DNA of 64,000 nucleotides from JACNIV01 sp965370415. Its GTDB lineage: Bacteria; Cloacimonadota; Cloacimonadia; Cloacimonadales; TCS61. Location of the stretch: assembly GCA_965370415.1 (NCBI GenBank), contig CBDUTJ010000011.1, forward strand, positions 1 through 64,000, written 5' to 3'. Positions 33,339 to 43,851 of this stretch are shown one piece after another (positions within the stretch are counted from its first letter, which is position 1; each line of letters opens with the position of its first letter). A program made the translations under genes and the position numbers. The notes under the pieces were generated by a model that was given only the letters and a program-made list of their open reading frames with translations, was not told the DNA's origin and did not search any database.

Positions 33339-35387
33339 TTACTTCATCAATATCACTTTCTTCACACTGGTATAATCACTTCCATTATTATCTACATCGA
33401 ACACAGCGAAATAGATTCCTGAGCTTACAGATTTATTGTTATCATCTTTACCGTGCCAGATAACTGAATGATTTCCAGCATCCAGTTTGCCATCAACAAG
33501 GGTTCTGACTTTCTGTCCCTTGATATTGAAGATTTCCAGAGTCACAAACGAGGATGTTTGCGCGACTTCAAATGAGATCGTAGTGGATGGATTGAACGGG
33601 TTGGGATGATTTCCAATTAATTTTGTTTCAAGTCCTGTAATATCATTCTGAGTATTCGTTCCAGTAACAGTTAAAGTTACAGCTACAATCGTCTCTTCCC
33701 TATCATCGGTTATAATTATCTGGCAAGCATAAACATCTGGTGTAAGATCGGATGAATCAAAGGTTATTTCCACATCTATAGAATCACTGCCAGCAATACT
33801 TCCACTTATCGGATCCAGCGACAACCAGGTTACAGGTTCGCTTAAACTTATGGTATAAGCTAAAGCTGCTTCTCCAATATTTTTCAGTTCCAGATATTCG
33901 ATCAGGATTTCATCAGGCTGCATTTCGATTTCGAAGAATTCTGGATCGACAACCAATTCAGCAGGAGCCTGACTACCAGCAATAAAAATATGCGGATCGG
34001 GAGCACCAATAAATGGATGGTTCCTGCTTTGCCCTGATTCATCGGCAGTATGAATATAATATGCCACTTCTGTTCCCTGAGGTTGAGAAGGAATTATGCC
34101 TGCATAAGTAAAGTCTTCCACAAATGTCATTTGGACAGAAGTGTATTCACCGCCATCAACTTTGTAATAAACCAAAAGAGAATCGGCATATACAGGTAAC
34201 CCACTGTAAGGAATGATATCTGCTTCAATCTCATAATCCGGTCTCTGCTGTTGTTCACCCTGAAGGGGAATATGACGGATGTAAAGCATATTCCTGTCAG
34301 CTGTTCCTTTAGTTCTGCAATGAAGTGCATCAGTGGAAGCCCAGCTTCCTGTAAAACCAAGAACTTCATAACCGGGCATAGCATCTTCATAAACCTGCAA
34401 AGCTGCGTTATCATAAGTTGCATTACCGGTTATCGGTACGAAAACCCTATCGTTCAGTATTAATGAGTTTGTATAAGGTTGATCATAGGGCGTATTTACT
34501 CGATAAACTTCATAGAGCGTTCCATAGGAAGAAGTCTGTGCGGCAAAATAAGCCGCTGTCTCTTCGATATCGTCGTATTGCGGATGAGTGACAGGAACTT
34601 CTCTTATCAATATTTTATCAACATCGAGATATTTTCCCCAGCAATCTATATGATCGATGTAAGTATTATTGGGATCAGGAACCTTATGATAGGTTTCAAC
34701 TCCCAGGTAATCTAGAACGAATTGATCTATCTGAGCAATAGTAAGAGAAGGATTTTCTGTGATAACAAGCTCACTTGAAGCAGAGATACCCATACCGTCC
34801 GTCATATAGTTTCCACCGGTATGTATTAAATCCATTCCAAAAAGGTCTATTCCCAGAAAATTAGCCATCTCAATGGGAATATCATTATCGTTCGGTCTGG
34901 GTCGATTGTATGGAAAGTTCACAATTCCAACTTCATTATCGCCATCAACAACATACCAGGGGCCATAATCCCGTGTCCAGTGTGTATCCGTGGGAGCATG
35001 CAGGAAATTACAGTTTGCAAGGTTCACGCCATTTGAATTATAATAACCGATCACATAATCTTCCTGGGGTTGATTGAGTACAATGGTTGTAACTATAGTT
35101 TCCTGTGACATGGCAGCGATCAGGTTATAATTGATCCCGAACGGATAGCGTATCAAAACTCCTTCCGTCGGCTCAAATTCGGCAATATTGCGAACAGGTC
35201 CTATGGGCGGCTCTGTAGGATAGAAATCACGTCTTAAATCAACCTGCAACTGAGATTCTTCATAACTGAGCCAATGCCCCAGAAATGGATTTTCTTTTAA
35301 CCAGTCTTTTTCCTGCCCTGCATTATATGCAAAGAGCAGGATACTTGAGATTATAAGAGATATAATTAGAATTATTCTTTTCTTCAT
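33339..35387 (-). CDS. Secreted Porphyromonas-type peptidylarginine deiminase with C-terminal sorting domain
   Basis: A 682-residue protein: signal peptide (1-20), PAD_porph catalytic domain (about 65-375), Ig-like region (to about 590) and a FlgD-like/Por-type sorting domain ending K-K-V-I-L-M-K. Expected to convert arginine to citrulline. The catalytic set is Asp140, His246, Asp248, Asn307 and Cys357, aligning in order with Asp130, His236, Asp238, Asn297 and Cys351 of P. gingivalis PPAD. Arg162 and Arg164 fall exactly where PPAD has Arg152 and Arg154, which grip the carboxylate of a C-terminal arginine; free-agmatine deiminases would not need them. So a peptide C-terminal-Arg substrate is likely (inference). 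It is the last gene of the protease cluster and is followed by a strong terminator. Confidence 0.88.
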   Translation of the reverse strand: MKKRIILIISLIISSILLFAYNAGQEKDWLKENPFLGHWLSYEESQLQVDLRRDFYPTEPPIGPVRNIAEFEPTEGVLIRYPFGINYNLIAAMSQETIVTTIVLNQPQEDYVIGYYNSNGVNLANCNFLHAPTDTHWTRDYGPWYVVDGDNEVGIVNFPYNRPRPNDNDIPIEMANFLGIDLFGMDLIHTGGNYMTDGMGISASSELVITENPSLTIAQIDQFVLDYLGVETYHKVPDPNNTYIDHIDCWGKYLDVDKILIREVPVTHPQYDDIEETAAYFAAQTSSYGTLYEVYRVNTPYDQPYTNSLILNDRVFVPITGNATYDNAALQVYEDAMPGYEVLGFTGSWASTDALHCRTKGTADRNMLYIRHIPLQGEQQQRPDYEIEADIIPYSGLPVYADSLLVYYKVDGGEYTSVQMTFVEDFTYAGIIPSQPQGTEVAYYIHTADESGQSRNHPFIGAPDPHIFIAGSQAPAELVVDPEFFEIEMQPDEILIEYLELKNIGEAALAYTISLSEPVTWLSLDPISGSIAGSDSIDVEITFDSSDLTPDVYACQIIITDDREETIVAVTLTVTGTNTQNDITGLETKLIGNHPNPFNPSTTISFEVAQTSSFVTLEIFNIKGQKVRTLVDGKLDAGNHSVIWHGKDDNNKSVSSGIYFAVFDVDNNGSDYTSVKKVILMK

Positions 35388-35446
35388 CTGTACCTTTTCT
35401 ATTTCATCATTATCATTTTCTTAATTTAAGTGTAATTGCCTACTTT

Positions 35447-35494
35447 AAACCCCCTATATCTCCCCCTAACTTAGGGGGAGAATAAAGAGGGGGT
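35447..35494. repeat. CTCCCCC/GGGGGAG hairpin repeat
   Basis: CTCCCCCTAACTTAGGGGGAG, flanked by ACCCCCT and AGGGGGT, lies just past the stop codon of the smaller C25 protease gene. It resembles the repeat arrays at 0-3.7 kb and may act as a weak terminator; there is no proper U-tract. Confidence 0.6.
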
Positions 35495-35500
35495 CAAAAA

Positions 35501-38500
35501 CTACTTAAGCAGAATCATCTTTCTCGTCTTTTCGAAATTATCTGTTTTCATTTTATAGAAATAAACCCCACTGGCTGTGTGTTTACCGGTTTTATCCTTA
35601 CCATTCCAGGCTGCCTGATGATAACCGGCACTTTGAGATTCGTTTATTAGTGTTTTAACTTTTTGTCCTCTCAGGTTGTAAATTTCCAACAGCACTTTTG
35701 TATCTGTTTTCAGACCATATTTTATGATCGTTTCGGGGTTGAATGGATTGGGATAATTCCCAATTAATCCTGTTACTGCAGGAATCATGTTGTTATCGGA
35801 ATCAGTAGCTGTAACTGTTAAGAATACAGGAACTGTGAATTGTTCTCTCTCTTCTGTGTTTATTATGATATCGCAATTGTAGTCACCTGGTTCCAGTTCA
35901 TTTGTATCAAATACTACATCGATTTCATTATATTCATAAGGAGCAAGTGAGCCGCTTGTTGTTCCTAAAGCAATCCAATCGAGAGGTTCTGATATTTCGA
36001 TCTCGTAATTAATAACTCCTCCACCATCGTTGGAAAGAGTTAATATCTCAGTTTCAATTGTGTTCTCTTCCATCTCTTTTTCTATAGTGAGAGGATCTAT
36101 TACAAAGTTCGGTGGTGTGGGATCGGCTATGGGAGGAAGAATTATATAATCCACCCAGACGCAATCTGCTCCACTAACCATACCAACATCTTTATGATAC
36201 ATCCATTCCAGTGTGTGTTCTCCGGCAGTAACATCAAAGATAACCTCTTCCCAGGGAGTTTCACCAGCCCATTTATCCATTTCTACACCATCAATAAAGA
36301 AGACCAGATAGTCATAATAATTACCTGTTGAGCTACCTACATCTTCACAGGAAGTTTTGCGATAGAAACTTATTTCACTATCACACATAATATCGAGTGT
36401 AAGAATTAATGAAGAGGTTTGATTATGATCAATTATTCCTGATTTGCCACAGAACGAACCTTCATACGGATCCGATGAATCTATGGTCCAATCTGCATTA
36501 CCACTGAATTCCCAAGAAAAACTGGAGAAATCACCGGTTTCAAAATCTTCCAGCAGTAAACCAACAGAAACAACAATTGCATATTCGAATAAATAATCTC
36601 CTGCTGTGATTTCATAATTTAATGTAACTGGAGTACCTTCGTTAATTGATGCATCAGCAATAAGCTCATACATGGCATATTCAGTATTCCCAACTGTCAT
36701 CTCACCAAGAAACACAGAGTTGTTTGTTATTGTAACAAGTTGATTTGTACTGTTAAGAACAGCCGTAGCATCAGGAGAAATTATATGTCCTTGATTCACT
36801 GTTGGGATCAACAAGGCAACTGTTTCACCGGGATCGATCATTCCATTATCATTTCCTGCAGAGTCATCAATTATGATCTCTTCATACACAATATACGGAG
36901 CGTTTGCAATAATACTAAAATCGGAATACCAGGTGTCTCTTCCTGTTCCTGTAATTTCGAGATTAAAAATAATTTCATGTTGATCGGGTATGTTCCCAGC
37001 AATATCAAAAGCAAAGGCATTTGTTTGAACTGCTGTGCTTTGGGCATTGATCGTGTTGTAATTTTCCGAATTATCTGTAATAGTAATAAATTCATCTTCG
37101 GAAGTTAACAATGCTACAACATCGTTAGCCGGAATATTGCCAATATTATTTAAGGTTACATCCAGAAGAATGCTTTCAGTATAATCTGCCAATCCATTGC
37201 CATTGCCTGCTGCATCGTTGATCTGATGAGATTCATAGATCACATAAGGTTGGTCTGCTATTATTAAGATCGTATCGGTTAAGCGGTTTTTGTTGTGTCC
37301 TATTATGGATAATGTAATCGATTCTGTAGTGGTAATCGGATCCAGCAGATCGACAGTCAGGTTTCCAAATTCATCTGCCACTCCTCTACCGATCAATTCA
37401 CCATTCTGCATTAATCCCACACGAGCAAATGGAGCATCTGTTTGAAATACAATTTCTTCTGTTCCCAGCAATACACTCGGCAGATATGACGCCACAATAT
37501 CAACCGGTGTGGCAGTCCAGATATCCATGGAAGGATCACCAAACAGGTTCTCCTCGTAAGCAGCCCATCGCATATATTCATCATAAGAAAAATATGAAGC
37601 ATTATCTTCTTTTGAATCACTATTCACAAACCCGATCTGGGTGATATCCTCACCAAAGATGGCATCGTAAAATTGTCTGTCTAAATATTGTGAGGGGCTG
37701 TTTGTATTTCCGGGAATATACCAGCCAAATCTGGAATTTGCAATGCAGGCAACCTCACCGGTTTCCAAAGTGGTTATTTTTTCTGCAAAACAATCCTCAC
37801 CATATCCATTACTCCAATGCCAGTTATCGAATGAACCATTATAGCATCCCTGAGAATATCCAATTACAAATCCCCGGGTAATACCATCGTTGGTTAAATT
37901 GGAAGTGGTAATGTCACTATTATACATTTTCATATTGTAGGTTGGACTTGAATGACCAAGATGATTTAGCAGGTTAATACCGGTAATATTGAATTGATCA
38001 TAAAGATCGTATTTATCCCATGTCATATCTCTATCATAAAGCGTGGAAACTGAAAAATTAGCGGAAATTCCAACTGTTGTAAAACCGTGATTAGAACTTC
38101 CAAAGACAATTTCGTCCTTATAATCTCCACCGAACGTCCAGGGACTATTATTCAATTCCTCACCTATCATTAATGCTTTCTCAGTATCCTCAATCACAGG
38201 ACTATCCTGATACATAGTCAATTTGTTAGTAAAATTCTGAATTTCGACAGCATCATCAACACATATTCTACCAATTCCAACCTCGGAATACAGGTCATAT
38301 TCTCCCGGTTCTCCCCATTGATTATCTCCATCATTGTTCCAATCGGGACCCGTACCACCTCCCGGGCCTCGATCCAGACAGGCATAATACATATCTGCAG
38401 GAATATTGTTATCGTCGAGCGCAAACAAACCACGGTGAGGTATAATATCATGAGTTGGATTATTTGGTGCTGAATCACCACCAAGAATAACAAATGTTAT

Positions 38501-39331
38501 CCCAGAATTTAGATAATAATCTATAATACAATTTCTTATCTTCTCCTGGTTATCCTGTCCTGTATAATTTGTATAGACATCTTCGGTTGTAATAGCTTCT
38601 ACATAATAGCCGGTAGAAACTTTAAAATCAATATAATCCTGAAAAGCAGGCAGGAGAGTATTATTTGTAATTAACAGGATATCGCATTCTTCATCACGGT
38701 TCAACGAATAATTATATGTAGAAAGAACTTCGGGATTTTCCACTATCTTCGTAATTCTTCGATCTATTATTTTGGAATCCTGTAAAAATTGTTCCAATAC
38801 ACCTGCTCGTTCTGATTGCTTGGTAGTAATTTCGAGTTCGATTTCTTTTAACAATTTTGCTTCTTTCGCAGCAGGTTGATAAATTACAGGACAAATCAAA
38901 AAAGAACCGATCGAATGACCTGCCAGATACTGTGTGCTTACATGATCGATCATATTATCAGGAAACAGATCATAAGAATTATAAATAGTCTCATTTGGTT
39001 CAACTTCATAATTTTCTGCTTTCTGATATGTTGGAAATTTCCTACTTGCAGGTTGGATCGTGATATTATCAATTATTGAAAAATATTCTTCATTCAGTAT
39101 TCTTATGTTTATAATTTCCTGTCCCTGAGGAAGTAAAATATTTGTACTGAAATAAGGTAATAATGGATTTCCTTCTTCGCCCATATTATAGCAATTCTCA
39201 TATAATATTTCGGTATAATTTTCTTTCGTTACCATCTCAGGCATTTTAAATCTATATGTATGTATAAGTGTTTCTGCCAATAGGGAACCTACTGCAATAA
39301 ATAAGATCATTAAGATCAGAGTTGTTTTCAT
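35501..39331 (-). CDS. C25 (gingipain-family) cysteine protease with C-terminal sorting domain
   Basis: A 1276-residue secreted protease: signal peptide (about 1-19), C25 propeptide (about 20-210), catalytic domain (about 215-610), Ig-like and CARDB-type modules with repeated G-N-G-x-x-D motifs, a MAM/jelly-roll-like module (about 960-1080) and a Por-type sorting domain starting G-N-Y-P-N-P-F-N-P and ending R-K-M-I-L-L-K. The catalytic dyad is His460 (N-H-L-G-H-S) and Cys496 (Y-S-Q-G-C-Y-N-G-S), 36 residues apart, close to 33 in RgpB. Cleavage specificity (Arg, Lys or other) cannot be read from sequence alone. It lies between the larger C25 gene and the deiminase. Confidence 0.9.
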   Translation of the reverse strand: MKTTLILMILFIAVGSLLAETLIHTYRFKMPEMVTKENYTEILYENCYNMGEEGNPLLPYFSTNILLPQGQEIINIRILNEEYFSIIDNITIQPASRKFPTYQKAENYEVEPNETIYNSYDLFPDNMIDHVSTQYLAGHSIGSFLICPVIYQPAAKEAKLLKEIELEITTKQSERAGVLEQFLQDSKIIDRRITKIVENPEVLSTYNYSLNRDEECDILLITNNTLLPAFQDYIDFKVSTGYYVEAITTEDVYTNYTGQDNQEKIRNCIIDYYLNSGITFVILGGDSAPNNPTHDIIPHRGLFALDDNNIPADMYYACLDRGPGGGTGPDWNNDGDNQWGEPGEYDLYSEVGIGRICVDDAVEIQNFTNKLTMYQDSPVIEDTEKALMIGEELNNSPWTFGGDYKDEIVFGSSNHGFTTVGISANFSVSTLYDRDMTWDKYDLYDQFNITGINLLNHLGHSSPTYNMKMYNSDITTSNLTNDGITRGFVIGYSQGCYNGSFDNWHWSNGYGEDCFAEKITTLETGEVACIANSRFGWYIPGNTNSPSQYLDRQFYDAIFGEDITQIGFVNSDSKEDNASYFSYDEYMRWAAYEENLFGDPSMDIWTATPVDIVASYLPSVLLGTEEIVFQTDAPFARVGLMQNGELIGRGVADEFGNLTVDLLDPITTTESITLSIIGHNKNRLTDTILIIADQPYVIYESHQINDAAGNGNGLADYTESILLDVTLNNIGNIPANDVVALLTSEDEFITITDNSENYNTINAQSTAVQTNAFAFDIAGNIPDQHEIIFNLEITGTGRDTWYSDFSIIANAPYIVYEEIIIDDSAGNDNGMIDPGETVALLIPTVNQGHIISPDATAVLNSTNQLVTITNNSVFLGEMTVGNTEYAMYELIADASINEGTPVTLNYEITAGDYLFEYAIVVSVGLLLEDFETGDFSSFSWEFSGNADWTIDSSDPYEGSFCGKSGIIDHNQTSSLILTLDIMCDSEISFYRKTSCEDVGSSTGNYYDYLVFFIDGVEMDKWAGETPWEEVIFDVTAGEHTLEWMYHKDVGMVSGADCVWVDYIILPPIADPTPPNFVIDPLTIEKEMEENTIETEILTLSNDGGGVINYEIEISEPLDWIALGTTSGSLAPYEYNEIDVVFDTNELEPGDYNCDIIINTEEREQFTVPVFLTVTATDSDNNMIPAVTGLIGNYPNPFNPETIIKYGLKTDTKVLLEIYNLRGQKVKTLINESQSAGYHQAAWNGKDKTGKHTASGVYFYKMKTDNFEKTRKMILLK

Positions 39332-39346
39332 TTTTCCTCCAGGATT

Positions 39347-39376
39347 AAAAAATTGGGGACATTTTTATGCCCCCAA
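39347..39376 (-). terminator. Intrinsic terminator of the larger C25 protease gene
   Basis: On the minus strand TTGGGGGCATAAAAATGTCCCCAA is followed by TTTTTT. It lies between the two C25 genes, so the secreted-enzyme cluster is probably two transcripts. Confidence 0.82.
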
Positions 39377-39389
39377 CTCGATTTATTAG

Positions 39390-42300
39390 TTATTTTAAAA
39401 GAATCATTTTCTTGGTAGAAGTATATCTACCGCTGTTACCTTCTGAAACCATCTTGTAGAAATACAATCCGCTACCAACTTGCCTACCTGCGTTATCTTT
39501 ACCATCCCAGATAATTTCATGATAAGCTGCGTTTATCTGACCATCTACAAGCGTTTTTACTACAGAACCTTTGATGTTGTAAATCTTGATGTTTACATCA
39601 CAGTCTTCTTTCAGACCAAACTTGATGGTTGTAGTCGGGTTAAATGGATTCGGGTAGTTGCCGCTGAGCTCTGTTTTCACAGGAATTATAACACCATCAG
39701 CATTTGTCTGAACGTGCTCTATAACAACGTCTACTGAGAGAACAGACTGATAACCACCGCTATAGACCGCTCTGATATTATAGGTGTAAGTACCGTTCGC
39801 AACATCTATATCAAGATAGAAAGTATCCTCAACGTCATCTGCTATCATAATCAGATTACGATATACTTTGTAATGGGAAAGTGCTCTGTTGGCAGGAACA
39901 TCCCAGCTTACAAAGATATCCGCTCCCTGAGTTACAGCCTGCGGATTTTGAGGTGCAGGAAGAGTAATGGTAATTGGTTCAATATTGGAAGGCAGGGATT
40001 CTCCTACATCGTAGATTGCAGTAATGTAGTAATTATAATATCCAACGGCAAGTGCAAGATCGGTATAAGTGAGTATTGCAGGATCTGTGATCTCGGATAT
40101 CTCTACATCATCTCGATATACCTTGTAGCCGGTAAGATCGCGAGTGTTATCTAATGCCGATTTTTTAACTCTGTTTGTGTTTGCTGTACTGCGGGTGGCA
40201 GATTTTGTGCGGCTTATTTCAGGAACATCTTCGTTAGTTTCTGGTACATCCCAGGTAAGTTCTACATCATTATAATCAAATACAATACAATTCAGTCCTT
40301 GTGGCATAGCAAAAGCTTCCAGGGCAAAATTAACTATTGTGGTTTGATTCACCGAAACCATCACATCTTCAACGGTGAGGTCATAATATCCAGCGGCTGT
40401 ACAGGTAAGATTATATGTTCCTGCCAGTATTTCAAAGCTGTATGATCCATCGGGACCACTGATAGCTAAACCTTCAATATCAGCATTTTCTACAGGTTCA
40501 CCTGTAGACAGATCGGTTACAACACCGGATACAATACCGATCGGCTCTATTTCTATCGGTGGGAAGATGATATAATCTATCCAGCCACAGTCTGAACCGC
40601 TACTATAGGAACTATCTTTATCGTATTCCCATTTAAAAGTATGATTCCCAGCAGTGATCTGATATGTTTCCTGACTCCAAGGAATTTCACCACTCCAAGA
40701 GCCCATTTCAGTATTATCTACAAAGAAGCGTAAGTAATCCCAATTACCTTCGGAAGAAACTTTTTTATAGAAGCTCAATTCACCGGCAGATAAAACATTA
40801 ACTTCCAAATATAGAGAAGAAGTCTGGTAATCACCTATATCACCTGACTCAGCGCAATATGTTCCTTCATAAGCACCAGTTGATATAATCCAGTCGGCAT
40901 TTCCACCGAACAACCAGTCAAAATTCTCGAAGTTATTGGTTTCAAAATCTTCGACAATAAGACCAACAACAATAGCGAAATTGGTTTGAATTGAATATGC
41001 ACCAGCATCAACATCATACACAAAATTTAAAGGGGTTCCTACAGAAATTCCCGGATCTGCTGTTACAGTATAGACTGCATCTACGCTGCCACCAGCAATG
41101 ATCTCACCCAGAATATAAGTATTGTCTTCAATTGTGATGAGCGGTTCGGTACAGGTAAGAGTACCTATTGCAGATGGAGATGTAGAACTACCTTCATTTG
41201 CAGTAGGAATCAATACAGTAACCGTTTCACCCGGATCAAGTCTTCCGTTATTATTGCCGGTAACATCATTGATGATAAATTCTTCTGCAGTAAGCATCGG
41301 TGCATGTGCGTCAATTGAGAATGAACTGATCCAAGTAGCCTGACCAATAGCTTCTACTTCAAAAGTTATAATATGTCCATCAGGAACATCATCTGCAGCT
41401 TCAACAGTAAATGCACCATTAACAGTTGCAATGGTTCCGGCAGGGATATTACCAAAGTTTTCCGTACCATCAATAATCATTATATAAGGATCTGTTGAAG
41501 TAATATTAACGATAACATTTGTAGCCTCGTCGCTTCCCACATTATTAACGGAAAAATCAAGATCTACCTGTTCACCGTAATCCAGAACTCCATTGCTATT
41601 CCCGGTAGCTGTATCATCGATAACATAACTATCGAATACTACGTAAGGTCCACCGGGAGGAATTACCTGGATCTGGCTTTCATAACGATAGAAATCCTGC
41701 TTTGTGATAACAATATCTACAATAGCAGGAGGAAGCTGAGGATCGATCGTGATATTTACAGGTGCACCTATTCCTTCTCCCACTCCAATAAGGACACCAT
41801 CAACAGACAAAGCAATAAGAGAACCATCATCGACTGTTACAGTGAAAGATGTAAGACCACTTATAAGTACCGGGTCGTGTGCTATAGTAAGGTTTTGAGG
41901 GATAACAGAATAAACCGTACTGAACGCATCACCATGATGATGGAAAAGTGCATAGGTGTAATCTTTATGTTGTGGGTTATAGGGCCAATTTGATTGCTGC
42001 AGGAAGTATTTTCCAGCTGAATTGGCAAAGGCTGGAAGTATTCCCCTGTGGTCGGGAGTTGTGCCGAATTGAGGAAGAAATTCAGGCCACATGTTATCGT
42101 ACATTCCCCAAACGAATGTATCGTTCACAAAGGAATAAGATACTTCGGATGCAGCATTGATGCCAAGCGCACCGGCATTTTCACCATTATAGGTGTGTCT
42201 GTGAAATTTCTCTGCAAAGCATTCACCGGTCATATTATACATACCAGTAAGACAATTAATGGAAAATACGTACACAAGGTCAGTATTTGTAAGACTGTTA

Positions 42301-43802
42301 ATGTGACTGGATTGGAAATCAGGTTCACCCCAGCCTGTTGTGCCGCCGTGGTCTCTATGCTGAAGCATAAAGGCACCACTGTTGATACCATTAATAACAT
42401 CGTTAGCATTGCCATACCATGTACAGTTAACTTCACCAGGAGTAGCAGGAATATATCCTAAACCACTGGGACCAAAGACATCCAAAACCATCCAGGTATT
42501 TTGATTTGTTGACCATGGACCTGTTATTGGATTACCACTATAAATAGCATTAATTCTATTAGCAGTTTTGCCGTGAATAACTTCCCAGAAACCTGCTACA
42601 GATTCAGAGCATATCTGAAACCAACGTTCAGTTTGATAACCCAGGGCAGTAATAGGATTATCATAGAAATCGGGGTTCGTGGGAGGTGTACGTTCATAAT
42701 CGAGGAATTTTGTGATCATGGTTTCCAGATGAGTAGCATTCTGGGCTGTCATCCTGGCCAAGGTAACATCGGGCATCATGTTGCCGCTTACATCAGCATA
42801 GATGTTATCTGATGCGCAGTAGCCGTTCCAGATCGGAGAGACAACGGTGTTGCCTGTTGTGCCGTAATCACCCAGCAGAAGAATAGCTGCCGGTGCAGGA
42901 TCCCAACCAGTACCGGGTGCCATGATATCATTGATGTAATTCTCGATTGCTGTAGGTGTGTTACCGCCAACTTCGGCTGTGGTTTTGACCACGGTGGAAA
43001 TACCCTGCATGGTTCGGAAAACTTTGATCGAATCTGCCCAGGCTAAAAAGATTGCATCATCGGGGCAGATGATAAGATACTCAGCACCATCCCTGGTGTT
43101 CGTATGATTGTAGTTCATTCTAGGCAGTGATCCATAGTTCAGGAAAGTATCAGACAATATCGGATCCCACCATCTGCTGCGTAGGTTATCCGCTCCAAAA
43201 TGTCCATTACCACCGATGAAATCAACTTCCAACTCGATATCACGGTAAACGATAAGTTCGTTAGTTACAGGGTTGTACTGGAAGGGTGTGATACCTACCA
43301 TCACAGCATCGACCCCGCGGATCATGGTCTGTTCACCCAAAATTACAGGATTAGCAGGATAGAATGCATCTTGATTATAAATGCTTAGATCCTTTGTGTA
43401 ATCCAGTGGACCATCGTCCGTATCCCAAGGAATACGGGGAGCGGGTACAATTTCTACATTGTGGAATGCTTCGGTGCGTGATGATACGATGCGTAAAGAG
43501 GCAACAGCCCCTTGCGGAAGTGCAATATATCTTCCATTACCGGGAATATTAGGTGCTCCTGCTTCATTCTGCAGAAACGTATTGGGAAGAATGATACTCT
43601 GCATATCCTCCCCGTTGATCCTGACATCTTCCAGGGTAAACTCATCGATGGAAAATGTGATTCCTACTCCGGAACCACTTATCCGGTTAAGGTTGAATCC
43701 TGTTTCACTCCATGCGTCATCATAAGTGACGGTTTGAGAAGCGAAAGCCATTGTTGCAATTGTAAAAAGAATTGTTAAAATTGCAATTTTTGTTTCTTTC
43801 AT
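39390..43802 (-). CDS. Large C25 (gingipain-family) cysteine protease with sorting domain
   Basis: A 1470-residue multi-domain protease: signal peptide (1-21), C25 propeptide (about 25-235), catalytic domain (about 240-630) with His485 (H-R-D-H-G-G) and Cys517 (F-S-I-N-C-L-T-G), 32 residues apart. Ig/CARDB-type modules, a MAM-like module (about 960-1090), a carboxypeptidase-regulatory-like domain (about 1105-1180), two fibronectin-III-like modules and a Por-type sorting domain ending K-K-M-I-L-L-K follow. It is the paralogue of the next C25 gene but has extra C-terminal modules. Probably exported through a type IX-like route to the cell surface. Confidence 0.9.
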   Translation of the reverse strand: MKETKIAILTILFTIATMAFASQTVTYDDAWSETGFNLNRISGSGVGITFSIDEFTLEDVRINGEDMQSIILPNTFLQNEAGAPNIPGNGRYIALPQGAVASLRIVSSRTEAFHNVEIVPAPRIPWDTDDGPLDYTKDLSIYNQDAFYPANPVILGEQTMIRGVDAVMVGITPFQYNPVTNELIVYRDIELEVDFIGGNGHFGADNLRSRWWDPILSDTFLNYGSLPRMNYNHTNTRDGAEYLIICPDDAIFLAWADSIKVFRTMQGISTVVKTTAEVGGNTPTAIENYINDIMAPGTGWDPAPAAILLLGDYGTTGNTVVSPIWNGYCASDNIYADVSGNMMPDVTLARMTAQNATHLETMITKFLDYERTPPTNPDFYDNPITALGYQTERWFQICSESVAGFWEVIHGKTANRINAIYSGNPITGPWSTNQNTWMVLDVFGPSGLGYIPATPGEVNCTWYGNANDVINGINSGAFMLQHRDHGGTTGWGEPDFQSSHINSLTNTDLVYVFSINCLTGMYNMTGECFAEKFHRHTYNGENAGALGINAASEVSYSFVNDTFVWGMYDNMWPEFLPQFGTTPDHRGILPAFANSAGKYFLQQSNWPYNPQHKDYTYALFHHHGDAFSTVYSVIPQNLTIAHDPVLISGLTSFTVTVDDGSLIALSVDGVLIGVGEGIGAPVNITIDPQLPPAIVDIVITKQDFYRYESQIQVIPPGGPYVVFDSYVIDDTATGNSNGVLDYGEQVDLDFSVNNVGSDEATNVIVNITSTDPYIMIIDGTENFGNIPAGTIATVNGAFTVEAADDVPDGHIITFEVEAIGQATWISSFSIDAHAPMLTAEEFIINDVTGNNNGRLDPGETVTVLIPTANEGSSTSPSAIGTLTCTEPLITIEDNTYILGEIIAGGSVDAVYTVTADPGISVGTPLNFVYDVDAGAYSIQTNFAIVVGLIVEDFETNNFENFDWLFGGNADWIISTGAYEGTYCAESGDIGDYQTSSLYLEVNVLSAGELSFYKKVSSEGNWDYLRFFVDNTEMGSWSGEIPWSQETYQITAGNHTFKWEYDKDSSYSSGSDCGWIDYIIFPPIEIEPIGIVSGVVTDLSTGEPVENADIEGLAISGPDGSYSFEILAGTYNLTCTAAGYYDLTVEDVMVSVNQTTIVNFALEAFAMPQGLNCIVFDYNDVELTWDVPETNEDVPEISRTKSATRSTANTNRVKKSALDNTRDLTGYKVYRDDVEISEITDPAILTYTDLALAVGYYNYYITAIYDVGESLPSNIEPITITLPAPQNPQAVTQGADIFVSWDVPANRALSHYKVYRNLIMIADDVEDTFYLDIDVANGTYTYNIRAVYSGGYQSVLSVDVVIEHVQTNADGVIIPVKTELSGNYPNPFNPTTTIKFGLKEDCDVNIKIYNIKGSVVKTLVDGQINAAYHEIIWDGKDNAGRQVGSGLYFYKMVSEGNSGRYTSTKKMILLK

Positions 43803-43851
43803 AATTTACTCCTTTTTATTTTTTTAACACATTTTTTACAAAATCATTTTT

